DNA of 38,558 bases from Rhizobacter sp. OV335 (GCF_900142965.1 NZ_FRCQ01000044.1:1-38558); one strand, 5' to 3'; shown: positions 8,463 to 17,691, counted from the stretch's first letter. Notes: a model not told the origin generated them from the sequence alone. Made by a program: numbers and translations.

Positions 8463-8852
8463 ATGTCTCCTGAGCCCCTGATCGCGGTGCGCGATCTCGA
8501 ATCGAGCCGCCACTGGTACCAATCGGTGCTGGGGCTGCGCAGCAGTGCCGCTGCCGTCGACGACGAAAAACTGCTGAGCGGCGAGCGCGTCGTGATGCGG
8601 CTGCGGCCGTGGGACACCCGCCATCATCCGCACCTCGGCCGGCCCGACACCGCGGTGCGCGGCAACGGCATGCTGCTGTGGTTCCGCACCGATGATTTCG
8701 ACGCCGCCGTGCTGCGCGTGCGCCAGCAGGCCGCCCAGGTGCTCGAAGGGCCCGAGGTCAATCCGAACGTCGGCCAGCGCGAGATCTGGCTGCGCGATCC
8801 CGACGGCTACGTCGTCGTGCTGGCCGGGCCTGAAGGCGAGGTGGCCGCATGA
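8463..8852 (+). CDS. VOC (glyoxalase/bleomycin-resistance) family protein
   Basis: A 129-aa single vicinal-oxygen-chelate module pair. It opens with PLIAVRDLESSRHWYQSVLGL, has a middle LLWFRTDDFDAAVLRVRQQAAQVLEGPEVNP, and ends REIWLRDPDGYVVVLAGPEGE, the classic betaalphabetabetabeta pattern with DPDGYVVVL. Substrate is not predictable. Its stop overlaps the following GNAT start by 4 bp (ATGA), and the next junction overlaps by one base, so three small genes form one unit. Confidence 0.88.
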   Translation: MSPEPLIAVRDLESSRHWYQSVLGLRSSAAAVDDEKLLSGERVVMRLRPWDTRHHPHLGRPDTAVRGNGMLLWFRTDDFDAAVLRVRQQAAQVLEGPEVNPNVGQREIWLRDPDGYVVVLAGPEGEVAA

Positions 8853-9334
8853 CGATGCTTCCCGTGCTCGTGCCGATGCGGCTGGCGTGCTACGCCGCGT
8901 GGGTCGAGGCCAGCGTGCACGGCTATGCCGAATTGAACGTCGCGTCGGGCCGTTGGCCTCAAGAGGGCGCGATCGCGCGCTCGCGGGCCGAGTTCGAGCG
9001 GCTGCTGCCCCAGGGGCTCGCAACGCCCGACCAGCACATCTGCGAGATCTGGTCGGCCGACGGCGCCCAGGCGGTCGGCTCACTGTGGATCGCCTTGCAA
9101 CGCCATCCCGCCGGCATCGGCGCCTACGTCTTCGACATCAAGGTGCTGCCGGCGCACCGCCGCCAGGGCCATGCGCGGCGGGCCCTCGCCGCGCTGGAGC
9201 CGTTCGCCGCGGCGCTCGGTGCCGCCAGCATCGGCCTGCACGTGCACGCCCACAATGCTGGCGCGCGGGCGCTGTACGAATCGCTGGGCTACGGCGTGAC
9301 CGGCCTCAACATGCAGAAGGCGTTGACCGGCTGA
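8849..9334 (+). CDS. GNAT family N-acetyltransferase
   Basis: A 161-aa protein. The acetyl-CoA pyrophosphate-binding loop is in VLPAHRRQGHARRALAALEP, preceded by the strand AYVFDIKVLP and followed by SIGLHVHAHNAGARALYESLGYGV, the standard motif B of the family. The N-terminal region (YAAWVEASVHGYAELNVASGRWPQEGA) is the acceptor-side part and gives no clue to substrate. The start overlaps the VOC gene; the end overlaps the next start as TGATG. Confidence 0.9.
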   Translation: MTMLPVLVPMRLACYAAWVEASVHGYAELNVASGRWPQEGAIARSRAEFERLLPQGLATPDQHICEIWSADGAQAVGSLWIALQRHPAGIGAYVFDIKVLPAHRRQGHARRALAALEPFAAALGAASIGLHVHAHNAGARALYESLGYGVTGLNMQKALTG

Positions 9335-10272
9335 TGGCACGCAACATCGAGATCAAGGCCCGGATCGAGGGCATCGAACACATCGAGCCGCGTGTCGCTG
9401 CGCTGGCGCAGCACGGCCCGGAGCTGATCGCGCAGGACGACACCTTCTTCCGCTGCGACAACGGCCGGCTGAAGCTGCGCGCGTTCTCCGACACCGAAGG
9501 CGAGCTGATCTTCTACCGCCGCGCCGACCAGGCCGGGCCGAAGGAATCGTTCTACGTCCGCTCGTCGACCGCGGAACCGGTGGCGCTGCGCGAGGTGTTG
9601 ACGCTGTCCCACGGCCAGGCGGGCCGGGTGCGCAAGCAGCGCACGCTGTACCTGGTGGGTCGCACGCGGGTGCACCTCGACCGCGTCGAGGGGCTGGGCG
9701 ATTTCCTGGAGCTGGAGGTCGTGCTGCATGACGACGAGGCGGCCGAGGCCGGCGTGGCCGAGGCGCATGCGCTGATGGCGCAGCTGCAGGTGGCGGTGGG
9801 GCAGCTCGTCGAGCGGGCGTATGTCGACCTGATGCCGGCGCTCATGTTGCGCGCCGCGACGCCCGCCGATGCGCCGCTGCTCTACCGCATCACGCGCGAG
9901 ACGATGCACGACCACGCCGTCGCGACCTGGGGCGCCTGGGACGAGGCCCGCGTGCAGCGCGAGTCGATCGAAGACAGCGCATCGCCGAACACGCGGGTGG
10001 TGGTCGTCGATGGCGAGGACGCCGGGCTGCTGTACGTCGATCGCGAGCCCGCGCATCTGCAGGTGCAGCAGATCTACCTGCGCGCGCCATTCCAGCGCCG
10101 CGGGATCGGCCAGCGCCTGATGGGCGAGCTGATCGACGAGGCCCGCCGCGCCCGCGTGCCGCTGCGGCTGCGCGTACTGCGGGTCAACCCGGCGCGGCAC
10201 TTCTACGAGAAGCTCGGCTTCGCCATCACCGCGAGCGAGCCGGACTTTTTCTACATGCAGCGCTTGCCTTGA
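9334..10272 (+). CDS. CYTH domain - GNAT acetyltransferase fusion
   Basis: A 312-aa two-domain protein. Residues 1 to about 170 form a CYTH domain (class IV adenylyl cyclase / thiamine-triphosphatase fold): N-terminal MARNIEIKARI with the ExK-type motif, FFRCDNGRLKLR, GELIFYRR, VRKQRTLYLVGRTRVHLDRVEGLGDFLELEVVL. Residues about 172 to 312 form a GNAT domain (LRAATPADAPLLYRITRE, QIYLRAPFQRRGIGQRLMGELI, RVNPARHFYEKLGF). CYTH enzymes act on triphosphates or form cAMP in a tunnel of basic residues; GNAT transfers acetyl groups. The frame runs through both domains without a gap, so the fusion looks real. The start at 9334 follows from the TGATG overlap. Confidence 0.85.
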   Translation: MARNIEIKARIEGIEHIEPRVAALAQHGPELIAQDDTFFRCDNGRLKLRAFSDTEGELIFYRRADQAGPKESFYVRSSTAEPVALREVLTLSHGQAGRVRKQRTLYLVGRTRVHLDRVEGLGDFLELEVVLHDDEAAEAGVAEAHALMAQLQVAVGQLVERAYVDLMPALMLRAATPADAPLLYRITRETMHDHAVATWGAWDEARVQRESIEDSASPNTRVVVVDGEDAGLLYVDREPAHLQVQQIYLRAPFQRRGIGQRLMGELIDEARRARVPLRLRVLRVNPARHFYEKLGFAITASEPDFFYMQRLP

Positions 10273-10323
10273 TGATGAAACTGCTGGGTGTCGTGACGGC
10301 GCGGGTTGTGGACGGTCACCTCG

Positions 10324-10384
10324 CGTAGCCCGGATGCCAATCCGGGATGTGTCGGACAAACCCCGGATTGGCATCCGGGCTACG
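10324..10384. repeat. REP-like perfect inverted repeat
   Basis: Two perfectly complementary 23-bp arms (10324-10346 and 10362-10384, opening CGTAGCCCGGAT) surround a 15-nt loop. It lies between the convergent CYTH-GNAT and virD4 genes. The CCCGGATNCCAATCCGGG core is typical of REP elements. It may also act as a transcription barrier, but it has no T-run. Confidence 0.8.
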
Positions 10385-10479
10385 GGCGCGCCACAGCCTG
10401 CTCACCCGCGCCTTTGCCGCGCCAACCGAAGAACACGCATCGGCTTATGCAGGCGCAACCCCGCAGCAGGCGCAACCGA

Positions 10480-12252
10480 TCAAGCCGCCGCATCCGTCGC
10501 GTTCTCCTCGGCCGCCTTCGCCACCGGCTTGCGGTACAGCACGCGCGAGGTGTCGGCCTTCACGAAGCAGGTGTAGACCACCTCGGCCAGCCGCTCGGGG
10601 GCGTACAGCACGCCCACGCGCGGCGACAGGCTCAGCATCTCGTTCGGCGAGATCACCGGCACCTCCAGGTCCGACAGCATCCGCTTCGGCGTGTAGGCCT
10701 CGCCGCCGAAGCGGTTGTACTCGACGCTGGCCGATTTGGTCACGCGCACGATCTTCGTGCCCGACAGCAGGCTCGCCCATTCGGCCGTCTCCGGGTCGCT
10801 CGCGCGGTACAGCAGCTTCACCTGGCAGTTCACCAGCACGCCCGATTCGATCGCCTGCACGTTCAGCGTGCGGTCCTCCGGGCTGCGCAGGTCGTGGATC
10901 GACTGGTGCAGCAGCACCATGTTCACCTTGAAGCCGGCGATCGTCGCGAGCGCATCGCTCACCTCCTGCGAGATCATGAACTTCAGCTCGTCGATCGCCA
11001 GCGTCAGCTGGCGCGTGCGCTCGGGCGCGAGGCGCCGCGCCTCCTGGATCACCTCGGTCACGAAGGCCTGCGTCGCGCGGCGGATCGTCGGGTCGTCCAG
11101 CGAGCCGCGCACGTAGATCGTCGCACCCGCCTTCAGCGCCTCGCCGATCTTGTTGCCGCCGCCCTTCTTCGGATTCAGCGACGGCAGCATGCCGAACTCC
11201 ACCAGGTTGTCGTAGAGCCGGCTCGCGCTCTCCTTCAGCGGCTTGCCGTCGTCGCCGCGCTGTTCGAGCGCCGCGCGCAGCCCGGCGATGCTGGTGCCCG
11301 AGCGCGGCATGATGGTGTCGAGGATGGCCCGCTCGCGCGACTTGTAGAAGTCGGAACCGTCGCCGGTGTTGTTGAGCCCGAAGCAGGCGCACAGGCGCGA
11401 GCGCCGGTCGCGCGGCGCGCCGCCCTCGAACGGCGCCCAGCGCGTGTCCTCGTTGCCCAGGTCGATGTAGATGAAGCGCTGGCCGGCGCGCTCGCAGGCC
11501 TCGGCCATGATGTACGGGATGAAGGCATCGGCCTTCGGGTCGATGTAGACCACCGAATGGCCCTGCTCGATCGCCTGCTCCAGCATCACGCCCAGCACCA
11601 CACCCTTGCCGAAGCGCGTCGGGCCGACGATCTGCATGTGCGTCGCGCGAAAGGTCTCGCCCGAGAGGAACATCGGCTTGCCGCCGTTGTCGAGCCCGAT
11701 GAAGACCTGGCCGTCGCGGCGGTGCCGGCGCGGGTCGAAATCGCGCGCCTTCAGCCGGCCCACCTCGTTGCGGATGTCGCTCTGCTTGTGGTCCTCCTGC
11801 CGCACCACCAGCCGCTGCACCAGGCGCGACATCTGCGGCGTCAGGTAGCGCGCCGAGGCCACGCGCGCGGTCCAGCCGAGCAGCATGCCGGCCGGCAGCA
11901 GCCAGCCCCAGCGCCAGGCCTGGCGCGACACGTAGTCGACGAACCAGACGTGGCCCTGGCCCGGCGCGTTGCCGAGCGCCGCGACGGTGGCGAAGTACAT
12001 GCCCGGCCAGAAGATCAGCACCAGCGCGACCAGCGCATACACCGCCACGCGGCGCAGCGCGATCTTCAGCACCTCCCAGATGCCGTACTCCGCCTCCTTG
12101 GCCGGCGGCACGCGCCACGGCAGCACGTTGATCAGCGCGAGCGTCGTCAGCGCCAGCGCCGTGCACACCCACCACCACGGCGTGGACCAGCGCATCGCCG
12201 CGATCACCGCCTGCGAGACCGTGCCGTTCAATGCATCCTGCAGTCCGTTCAT
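10480..12252 (-). CDS. virD4: T4SS coupling protein, VirD4/TraG-type ATPase
   Basis: A 590-aa inner-membrane ATPase that recruits substrates to the T4SS channel. N-terminal membrane segments are visible (WWWVCTALALTTLALINVL; VAVYALVALVLIFWPGMYFATVAAL), with more around WRWGWLLPAGMLLGWTA. The Walker A motif GPTRFGKG is at residues 210-217, followed by VVYIDPKAD and the Walker-B-like LTLAIDELKFM. The end carries KRMLSDLEVPVISPNEMLSLSP and a basic/acidic tail. The start at 12252 overlaps the virB11 stop (ATGA). No relaxase gene is nearby, so whether it loads DNA or protein is open. It is the last gene of block A. Confidence 0.9.
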   Translation of the reverse strand: MNGLQDALNGTVSQAVIAAMRWSTPWWWVCTALALTTLALINVLPWRVPPAKEAEYGIWEVLKIALRRVAVYALVALVLIFWPGMYFATVAALGNAPGQGHVWFVDYVSRQAWRWGWLLPAGMLLGWTARVASARYLTPQMSRLVQRLVVRQEDHKQSDIRNEVGRLKARDFDPRRHRRDGQVFIGLDNGGKPMFLSGETFRATHMQIVGPTRFGKGVVLGVMLEQAIEQGHSVVYIDPKADAFIPYIMAEACERAGQRFIYIDLGNEDTRWAPFEGGAPRDRRSRLCACFGLNNTGDGSDFYKSRERAILDTIMPRSGTSIAGLRAALEQRGDDGKPLKESASRLYDNLVEFGMLPSLNPKKGGGNKIGEALKAGATIYVRGSLDDPTIRRATQAFVTEVIQEARRLAPERTRQLTLAIDELKFMISQEVSDALATIAGFKVNMVLLHQSIHDLRSPEDRTLNVQAIESGVLVNCQVKLLYRASDPETAEWASLLSGTKIVRVTKSASVEYNRFGGEAYTPKRMLSDLEVPVISPNEMLSLSPRVGVLYAPERLAEVVYTCFVKADTSRVLYRKPVAKAAEENATDAAA

Positions 12253-13319
12253 GCGTCGTCGTCCCGGGTGTAGAGCATGCGGCGCATCGACGGGGTCTTG
12301 ACCTGCTCGTGCCGGCCTTCGCGGTGGTTCCAGCGCCACAGCAGGTGGAACTCGCCTTCGTCCAGCTCGGCCACCTCGACGATGCGCCGGCCGTGGTGCG
12401 GTGTCTTCTGCGCGTGGATGATCACGTCGAGGTTGTTGCGCACCTGGCGCTGCACGTGCTCGTACGGAATGGCCGAGAAGCCGGCCGCCGCCAGGTTGGT
12501 CAGCCGGTCGATGGTGTCGAGCGCGCTGTTGGCATGGATGGTCGACAGGATGCCGGAGTGGCCGGTGTTGGCGGCCGTCAGCAGCGCCTCGGCGGCGGCG
12601 CCGTCGCGCACCTCGCCGACGATCAGCCGCTGCGGCTCCATGCGCAGCGCGTTCTTCACCAGCCGGCTCATCGTCAGCGGCTCCACGTCTTTCGCGAAGC
12701 GGTGCGGCGCTTCGAGCGCCACCCAGTGCCGGCTGTCGATCTGCAGCTCGGCGGTGTCCTCGATGCTGATGATGCGGTCCTCCGGCGGGATGAAGTTCGA
12801 CACCGCGTTCAGCAGCGTCGTCTTGCCGCTGCCGGTGCCGCCCGAGACCAGCACGTTGAAGCGGTTCAGCATCGCGAGCCGCAGGTAGCGGAACATCTCG
12901 CGGTTGAACGAGCCGCTGGCCAGCAGCGCCTCGGCGGTGAAGCGCAGCTTCGGGAACAGCCGCACCGTCATGTTGCTGCCGGTCACGCCGGTCGGCGCGA
13001 GCACCGCGTTGATGCGCGAGCCGTCGTCGAGCCGCGCGTCGAGCAGCGGGCGCTCGGTCGGGTGCACCTCCTGGCCGAGCGCGTTGGCGATCTGCTCGAT
13101 CGCGGTGACGAAGTGGAACTCGTTGCTCCAGCGCGCGTCGACCGGCTCGAACTCGCCGTGCCGCATGATGTAGACGCTGTCGAAGCGGTTCACGAAGATG
13201 CCGGTCACGCCCTCGAGCCGGAAGTACGGCTCGATCGGGCTCAGGTAGTGCCGCACCAGCTCCCACTGGAGCTTGACGGCGCTCTGCGCCTGCGGGCTTT
13301 GCGGGTCGTTGGCGGACAT
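12249..13319 (-). CDS. virB11: T4SS ATPase VirB11
   Basis: A 356-aa hexameric traffic ATPase of the VirB11/TrbB/PulE superfamily at the cytoplasmic base of the channel. The N-terminal domain holds GVTGIFVNRFDSVYI. The Walker A motif GGTGSGKT is at residues 160-167, followed by the Asp box (IISIEDTAELQI), the Walker B region LRMEPQRLIVGEVRDGAAAEAL and the His box (TGHSGILSTIHANS). All catalytic boxes are present. The ATG at 13319 is chosen because it starts 1 nt after the preceding stop; an upstream in-frame ATG at 13412 would overlap that gene extensively. Confidence 0.95.
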   Translation of the reverse strand: MSANDPQSPQAQSAVKLQWELVRHYLSPIEPYFRLEGVTGIFVNRFDSVYIMRHGEFEPVDARWSNEFHFVTAIEQIANALGQEVHPTERPLLDARLDDGSRINAVLAPTGVTGSNMTVRLFPKLRFTAEALLASGSFNREMFRYLRLAMLNRFNVLVSGGTGSGKTTLLNAVSNFIPPEDRIISIEDTAELQIDSRHWVALEAPHRFAKDVEPLTMSRLVKNALRMEPQRLIVGEVRDGAAAEALLTAANTGHSGILSTIHANSALDTIDRLTNLAAAGFSAIPYEHVQRQVRNNLDVIIHAQKTPHHGRRIVEVAELDEGEFHLLWRWNHREGRHEQVKTPSMRRMLYTRDDDA

Positions 13320-13320
13320 G

Positions 13321-13782
13321 TCAGCGCAGGCGCGACAGCTCTCGCTGCAGCGCATCGACGTTGTCGGCATGGCGGGCGGCGGCCTGGCGCGCCTGGGTCT
13401 GGGCCTCGGCATCGCCGGCGGGGGCCGCCTTGACGATCTCGCGGGCGCGGGCCAGCAGCTGCTGCTCGGTGCGCAGTTCGGCGTCGATGATCGCGCGGCG
13501 GTCGGTGTCGCGCTCGCGCTGCAGCGCCACCGGGATGCGGCGGTCGGCGGAGATTGATGGCGTGCGCGCCGGCGTGGCGGCTTGCAGCGGCTTCACCGGC
13601 GCATCCAGCGCGGAGGTGCGCGTCGCGAGCGGCGTGCAGTCGCGCTGGCGCGCCTCGGCATCGCCGACCAGGTTGGTGACGATGCTGCGGCCGGGCTCCT
13701 GTTGCGACGGACAGCGGTACAGCGCGGCGTGAGCCGGCAGCCACGCGATGAGCAGGCACGATGAAAGCAATGCGCCCTTCAT
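13321..13782 (-). CDS. Secreted DUF4124-like protein with coiled coil
   Basis: A 153-aa protein with a clear Sec signal peptide ([19 protein letters not shown], cleavage near residue 19). A short N-terminal domain follows ([30 protein letters not shown]) resembling DUF4124, in which a Y/W-C or G-x-I/V-T-N pattern recurs. The C-terminal half is rich in Arg, Glu and Ala and likely coiled coil ([19 protein letters not shown] to [10 protein letters not shown]). It sits between virB11 and a membrane protein, with a 4-bp overlap upstream and a 1-nt gap downstream, so it belongs to the T4SS operon as a periplasmic accessory. No closer function is claimed. Confidence 0.7.
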   Translation of the reverse strand: MKGALLSSCLLIAWLPAHAALYRCPSQQEPGRSIVTNLVGDAEARQRDCTPLATRTSALDAPVKPLQAATPARTPSISADRRIPVALQRERDTDRRAIIDAELRTEQQLLARAREIVKAAPAGDAEAQTQARQAAARHADNVDALQRELSRLR

Positions 13783-14321
13783 GATGGAGACCTCCAGGTG
13801 GCCACGCCCTGCAGCACCAGCACCAGCACGGCCAGCGGAATGAACGTGCGCTGCAACGGCCAGCGCCGCGTGCGCCGCGCGCGATCGCGCCGGCAGGCCG
13901 GGGCGACCGCCAGCGCCAGCAGCGCGGCGTGCGCGAACGCGGTGGTCGGCACCGCGGCGCCGCGCCCGGCCAGTGCGAGCGCCAGGCACCACACGGCCAG
14001 CAGCGCGTTCAGCGCGAGCGCATAGGCCAGCGCGCCGCGCTGCGGACTGACCTCGAACAGCCCGGGGTCGAGGATCTGCGTCACGCGGTACAGCGCCAGC
14101 ACCGACGGCAGCGCCATCAGCCACGCGAGCCAGGCCGGCGCGAGCACGCTGGTGACGATCAGCGGCGCGCAGGCGGTGATGTAGGGCAGCAGCGACCAGC
14201 GCAGCCGCGCCTGCGCATAGTCGCCGTCGGCCAGGCGCAGCAGCAGCTCGCGCAGGTGCAACCCCGCTCGCCCTGAGCCTGTCGAAGGGTCGGGCTGAGC
14301 CTGTCGAAGCCCTGGTTCCAT
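13779..14321 (-). CDS. T4SS-operon multi-pass membrane protein, unknown
   Basis: About 180 aa with four hydrophobic segments ([79 protein letters not shown]) and basic loops. It lies between virB10 and the DUF4124-like gene. The 5' end is odd: from ATG 14321 the first 20 residues are a translation of the dispersed repeat ([15 protein letters not shown]). A TTG at 14261 (reading [13 protein letters not shown]) lies at the repeat border and could be the ancestral start. Repeat insertion therefore seems to have replaced or displaced the original initiation region. I recognise no family. Confidence 0.65.
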   Translation of the reverse strand: MEPGLRQAQPDPSTGSGRAGLHLRELLLRLADGDYAQARLRWSLLPYITACAPLIVTSVLAPAWLAWLMALPSVLALYRVTQILDPGLFEVSPQRGALAYALALNALLAVWCLALALAGRGAAVPTTAFAHAALLALAVAPACRRDRARRTRRWPLQRTFIPLAVLVLVLQGVATWRSPS

Positions 14322-14356
14322 GTGCACAGGCCCTTCGACAAGCTCAGGGCGAACGG
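14266..14356. repeat. Dispersed repeat cluster, three units
   Basis: Two units in one orientation (GCCCTGAGCCTGTCGAAGGG; GGCTGAGCCTGTCGAAGCC) and one in the opposite (CCCTTCGACAAGCTCAGGGC) occupy the virB10-to-membrane-protein junction. The opposed units can form a long hairpin. It is the same family as at 3967-4012 and 38463-38558, here inside a T4SS operon. Confidence 0.85.
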
Positions 14357-14373
14357 AGGTGGGTGCCGTCATT

Positions 14374-15819
14374 TCAGCGCATCGATTGCGGTGCCACCGC
14401 CGGCGCGAACTCGTCGATCGGCGCCCACGCACGCAGGAACAGCTCGTCGTCGAGGAACACGTTCATCGGCGTGCCCGGCTTCACGACGATCGTCGGCACC
14501 AGGTTCAGGTAGCGCGACGCGACGCGCCGCCCCACGTCGGCCAGCCCGGCCGCGATCTCGGCGCCGGCATCGCGCCCGGCCAGCACGCTGACCGCGAGGT
14601 TGGTGTCGTTGCTGGTCGAGCGCGCCGCGCGCGTCGCGGCCAGCCCGCCGATCACGCCGTAGGCCGCGACGCCGCCGAGCGTCGCGAGGAAATGCCGGTT
14701 CACGTCGCCCTCCAGCGCCGCGACGCCGGCCCCATCGAGCATCGCGCTGCGCGACAGGTCGATGCGCGCGCCATTGGGCAGCACCAGCCACTGCGCGATC
14801 AGCGCCATGCGCTCGTTGATCGCCTCGTTGACCGGCTTCGGCCGCGCCGAGCTGCCGAGCACCCGCGTGCCCTTCGGGATCAGGATCACGTCCTGGTTCA
14901 GGTCATAGATGTCGCGGGCGATCAGCGCGCGCCAGCGGCCTTCCCAGTCGGAGTTGACCTCGATGTCGAGCACCGCCGCCATCACCGTGCCGACCGGCAC
15001 CAGGTACTCGCCCTCGCGCTGCGCATCGCCCTTCTCGCGGCGCGCGGTGGCCGTCTGGCCGACGATCGCGCCCGAGGCCTGCGCGCCGGCGAGGTCGCGC
15101 ACGTAGCGCGCCGCGTCGTCGCCACTGCCGGTACCGCCACGCACGCGGTCGATCGCCTGGCGCAGCCGCGTCAGGGTCGACTGCGATTGCGGCGTCTGTG
15201 CCTCCGCGCCCACCGCCGCGGCCGCCACGCTGCCGGCGGCCGCCGTGCCAGTGGCCGGCACGCCGCCGCTGCCGGTCGTCGACCCCGTGCGGCGCGGCGT
15301 GTCCTTCGGCTCGCGGGGATCGCGCGGCGCACGCGGGTTCGACACCAGCATCTCCTGCGAGCTCACTGCGGCGAGCGAGCGCTTCAGGTCCTCCATGCGC
15401 GCGGTCTCGCGCAGGTCCTGCTCGGGCGAGCGCGGGGCGGCGGCCGATGGCGGCGGCGCCTCGCGCTGCGCCTCGGCGCGGGCGCGTTCCAGCGCGAGCT
15501 TCTTCTGCCGCTCGGTCTCCAGCCGCGCCGCCTCGACGCGCTGCTTGGCCTCGAAGTCGACGAACGGATCCTGCGGCGGCGGCTTGCCGGTATCGGCCAC
15601 CGGGGCGATCGGCTTCGGCGGGCTGCGCAGCGAATCGACCAGCAGGCCGCCGACGATCAGGCCGCCGAGCACCGCGCCGACGATCACCACGCGCTTGCCG
15701 TGCTGCGAGACCTGCTCGTCGCCGCCCGGCGGCTGGGTCGGCGGCAGGCTGTCGGCGAAGGACTGCGCGGCGGCGCCGGCCGGCGGGTTGTGAGGGGTGT
15801 GCGATGTGGGCTGGCTCAT
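14374..15819 (-). CDS. virB10: T4SS core-complex protein VirB10
   Basis: A 481-aa inner/outer-membrane-spanning scaffold. A short cytoplasmic N terminus precedes a TM at residues 43-63 ([20 protein letters not shown]). A long Pro/Ala/Glu-rich periplasmic linker with charged helix follows, then the conserved C-terminal beta-barrel domain ([74 protein letters not shown]). The antenna region falls in [25 protein letters not shown] 15819 is preferred over ATG 15837: it starts 1 nt after the virB9 stop and has GGGAG about 7 nt upstream. Confidence 0.95.
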   Translation of the reverse strand: MSQPTSHTPHNPPAGAAAQSFADSLPPTQPPGGDEQVSQHGKRVVIVGAVLGGLIVGGLLVDSLRSPPKPIAPVADTGKPPPQDPFVDFEAKQRVEAARLETERQKKLALERARAEAQREAPPPSAAAPRSPEQDLRETARMEDLKRSLAAVSSQEMLVSNPRAPRDPREPKDTPRRTGSTTGSGGVPATGTAAAGSVAAAAVGAEAQTPQSQSTLTRLRQAIDRVRGGTGSGDDAARYVRDLAGAQASGAIVGQTATARREKGDAQREGEYLVPVGTVMAAVLDIEVNSDWEGRWRALIARDIYDLNQDVILIPKGTRVLGSSARPKPVNEAINERMALIAQWLVLPNGARIDLSRSAMLDGAGVAALEGDVNRHFLATLGGVAAYGVIGGLAATRAARSTSNDTNLAVSVLAGRDAGAEIAAGLADVGRRVASRYLNLVPTIVVKPGTPMNVFLDDELFLRAWAPIDEFAPAVAPQSMR

Positions 15820-15820
15820 C

Positions 15821-16804
15821 TCAGGACTCCCGTTCACCCTTGCGGGTGATGCTCAGCGTCTGCTTGCCCGAGTACAGCGTGAACTTCGGGAACAGGCCGC
15901 TGATCTGGTAGGTGCGCGTCGGCTCGTCGTACGCGTAGTCGAGCAGCACCGCCTTGCCGTCGAGCTCGGCCATGATCGACGCGATGCCCTGCGCGCCTTC
16001 CTTCATGCGCACGTAGGTGAAGCGGCCGTCGTCGTACACCGACTCGATCTCGCCGGCGGTCCAGCGCGAGAACAGCCCGGTCTCCCAGCCATAGTTGCTG
16101 TTGAGCTTCTTGCGGTAGGCCTTCATCGAATCGCGCGCCTGGCGCTCCAGCCCGGCGTTGCGCTCGCGCAGCGCGGTCACTTCCTGCCGCGAGTCCTGCG
16201 CATACGAGCCGTCGCTGCGCTGGTCGCCGGCGCGCGCCCAGGCGCCGCGCGAGATCAGCCCCGGGTCGGCCTGGATGTAGACGCAGTGCGAGATCTCCAG
16301 GTTCTCGGGCACGCGCGTGACGAGGAACTCGTAGGCGTTGCCGCTCTGGCCGATCGCCGAGATCGTGGTCGAGCGGCCCTCGCTCGAGCGGCTGGTCGGC
16401 TTGATGAAGATGCGGCTGTTGATCCAGTCGAGCGCCCACAGCTCCTTGTCGCCCATGATCACGTCGATGCCGGCCTCGGGCAGCGCGACGTGGATCTGCT
16501 TGAAGGGCTGGGCCTGCAGCCGGATGATGTCGCCGCGCTGCCAGTTGATCGTGCGGCAGCTCAGCGCCGGCTCGCCGGGGCGCGCCTGGTTGGCGGCGCG
16601 CGCCTGGATGCGCAGGGTGGCCGCGGCCACGCGGCGTGCGGGCGCCACCGGCGGCGCCGAGGCGGCCGGGCTTGCAGGCGACACCGCATTGCGCGGCGCA
16701 TCGCCCGGGCCGTCGAACGGCGTGGATTGCGCGAACGCCGGGCCGGCCACGACCGCGAGGGCGGCCAGCGTCAGGCGGGCGCTGTTGAGCAGAGGGGTGT
16801 TCAT
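15821..16804 (-). CDS. virB9: T4SS core-complex protein VirB9
   Basis: A 327-aa periplasmic/outer-membrane core protein. The signal peptide is MNTPLLNSARLTLAALAVVAGPAFA. A low-complexity Pro/Ala stretch follows, then the VirB9/CagX N-terminal domain (GDIIRLQAQPFKQIHVALPE; KELWALDWINSRIFIKPTS; YEFLVTRVP) and the C-terminal VirB10-binding domain (WETGLFSRWTAGEIESVYDDGRFTYVRM ... YQISGLFPKFTLYSGKQTLSITRKG). ATG 16804 begins the signal peptide; an in-frame ATG at 16834 has a better GAGG site and would add ten residues, so the exact start is unsettled. Confidence 0.92.
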   Translation of the reverse strand: MNTPLLNSARLTLAALAVVAGPAFAQSTPFDGPGDAPRNAVSPASPAASAPPVAPARRVAAATLRIQARAANQARPGEPALSCRTINWQRGDIIRLQAQPFKQIHVALPEAGIDVIMGDKELWALDWINSRIFIKPTSRSSEGRSTTISAIGQSGNAYEFLVTRVPENLEISHCVYIQADPGLISRGAWARAGDQRSDGSYAQDSRQEVTALRERNAGLERQARDSMKAYRKKLNSNYGWETGLFSRWTAGEIESVYDDGRFTYVRMKEGAQGIASIMAELDGKAVLLDYAYDEPTRTYQISGLFPKFTLYSGKQTLSITRKGERES

Positions 16805-16842
16805 CGTGGCGCGTTGCTCCATGGGGAATGTCATTGCGGGCC

Positions 16843-17691
16843 TCAGCCGGTCTGCGCGACCTTGTCGTCGCGCGGCACCGGCGTCGGGTCTTCCTTCAGG
16901 TCGAGCGAGAGGATCTCCAGCCCGAGCGGGTTGGCGATCAGCGAGCCCTTGTTCGCGGCGATCTCGTCCTTGCCCTTGATGCGCCAGCCCATCTGCACGA
17001 TGGCGTTGCGCCGGTCGACGACCGTGCCGTCGGGCTTGCGTTCGGTGAAGGTCGTGAAGACCAGCGTCTCGTACAGCGTCGTGCGGCCCTGCTCGGGGAT
17101 CACCGACGGGATCTGCGTGCGGTGCTGCACCACGCGCACGCGCACGTCGCGTTCGAGGCAGCGCGCCTTGCAATCGGTGAGCTCGGCGGCCACGCGCGCC
17201 GCGTGGTAGTCGTCGGCGCCGAGGAACTGCGCGACCAGCTTGGGCGACAGGAAGAAGCCGACGAAGCGGTAGTCGCCGGTGATGGTCGCGGCATTCTTGC
17301 GGTAGCGCTTCTCGACGAACTCGCTGATCTTCGATTCGAGCGTGGTCTGGAAGAACTCGACCGGGCGCGCCTGGTCGGCGAACTCCACCGTGTACGCGCC
17401 CGACGGATCGAGCTTGACCCAGGCCACGCGCACGTTCGACGCGAAGCGCTGGTCGGCGGTGTACCAGCCGATGGCCGAGAACAGCGTGATGCCCGACAGC
17501 AGCAGGAACGCGACGAACCAGCGCGCGCGGTCGGCCGATGCGGCGGCCAGCAGGTCGAAGCGCGATTGCGCGCGCAGCTTCGTGATCACCGAGTCGGGGA
17601 TCAGGCCCTGCTCGGTGTCGAAGGCGGGCCGCGGCCCACCGGCGCGCACGCTGTCCTTGGGCGGTCGGGGCTTCTTGAGCAGGGGTGTCAT
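16843..17691 (-). CDS. virB8: T4SS inner-membrane assembly protein VirB8
   Basis: A 282-aa bitopic protein: a basic cytoplasmic N terminus, a TM at residues 58-78 (WFVAFLLLSGITLFSAIGWYT), and a periplasmic NTF2-like domain. The end reads MGWRIKGKDEIAANKGSLIANPLGLEI, with the NPLG motif typical of VirB8/TrbF. It is the first gene of block A. The start at 17691 is decided by the promoter: the sigma-54 element at 17728-17742 lies 37 nt upstream, so an in-frame ATG at 17763 would be outside the transcript. Confidence 0.92.
   Translation of the reverse strand: MTPLLKKPRPPKDSVRAGGPRPAFDTEQGLIPDSVITKLRAQSRFDLLAAASADRARWFVAFLLLSGITLFSAIGWYTADQRFASNVRVAWVKLDPSGAYTVEFADQARPVEFFQTTLESKISEFVEKRYRKNAATITGDYRFVGFFLSPKLVAQFLGADDYHAARVAAELTDCKARCLERDVRVRVVQHRTQIPSVIPEQGRTTLYETLVFTTFTERKPDGTVVDRRNAIVQMGWRIKGKDEIAANKGSLIANPLGLEILSLDLKEDPTPVPRDDKVAQTG

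Noticed and set aside
10324-10384. Intrinsic terminator between CYTH-GNAT and virD4
   Set aside because: The long perfect arms and missing T-run fit a REP element better; a barrier effect remains possible.
10306-12273. Long open frame on the + strand opposite virD4
   Set aside because: It is antisense to a gene with full motif support; the translation is His/Arg/Ala-rich low complexity caused by GC third-position bias.
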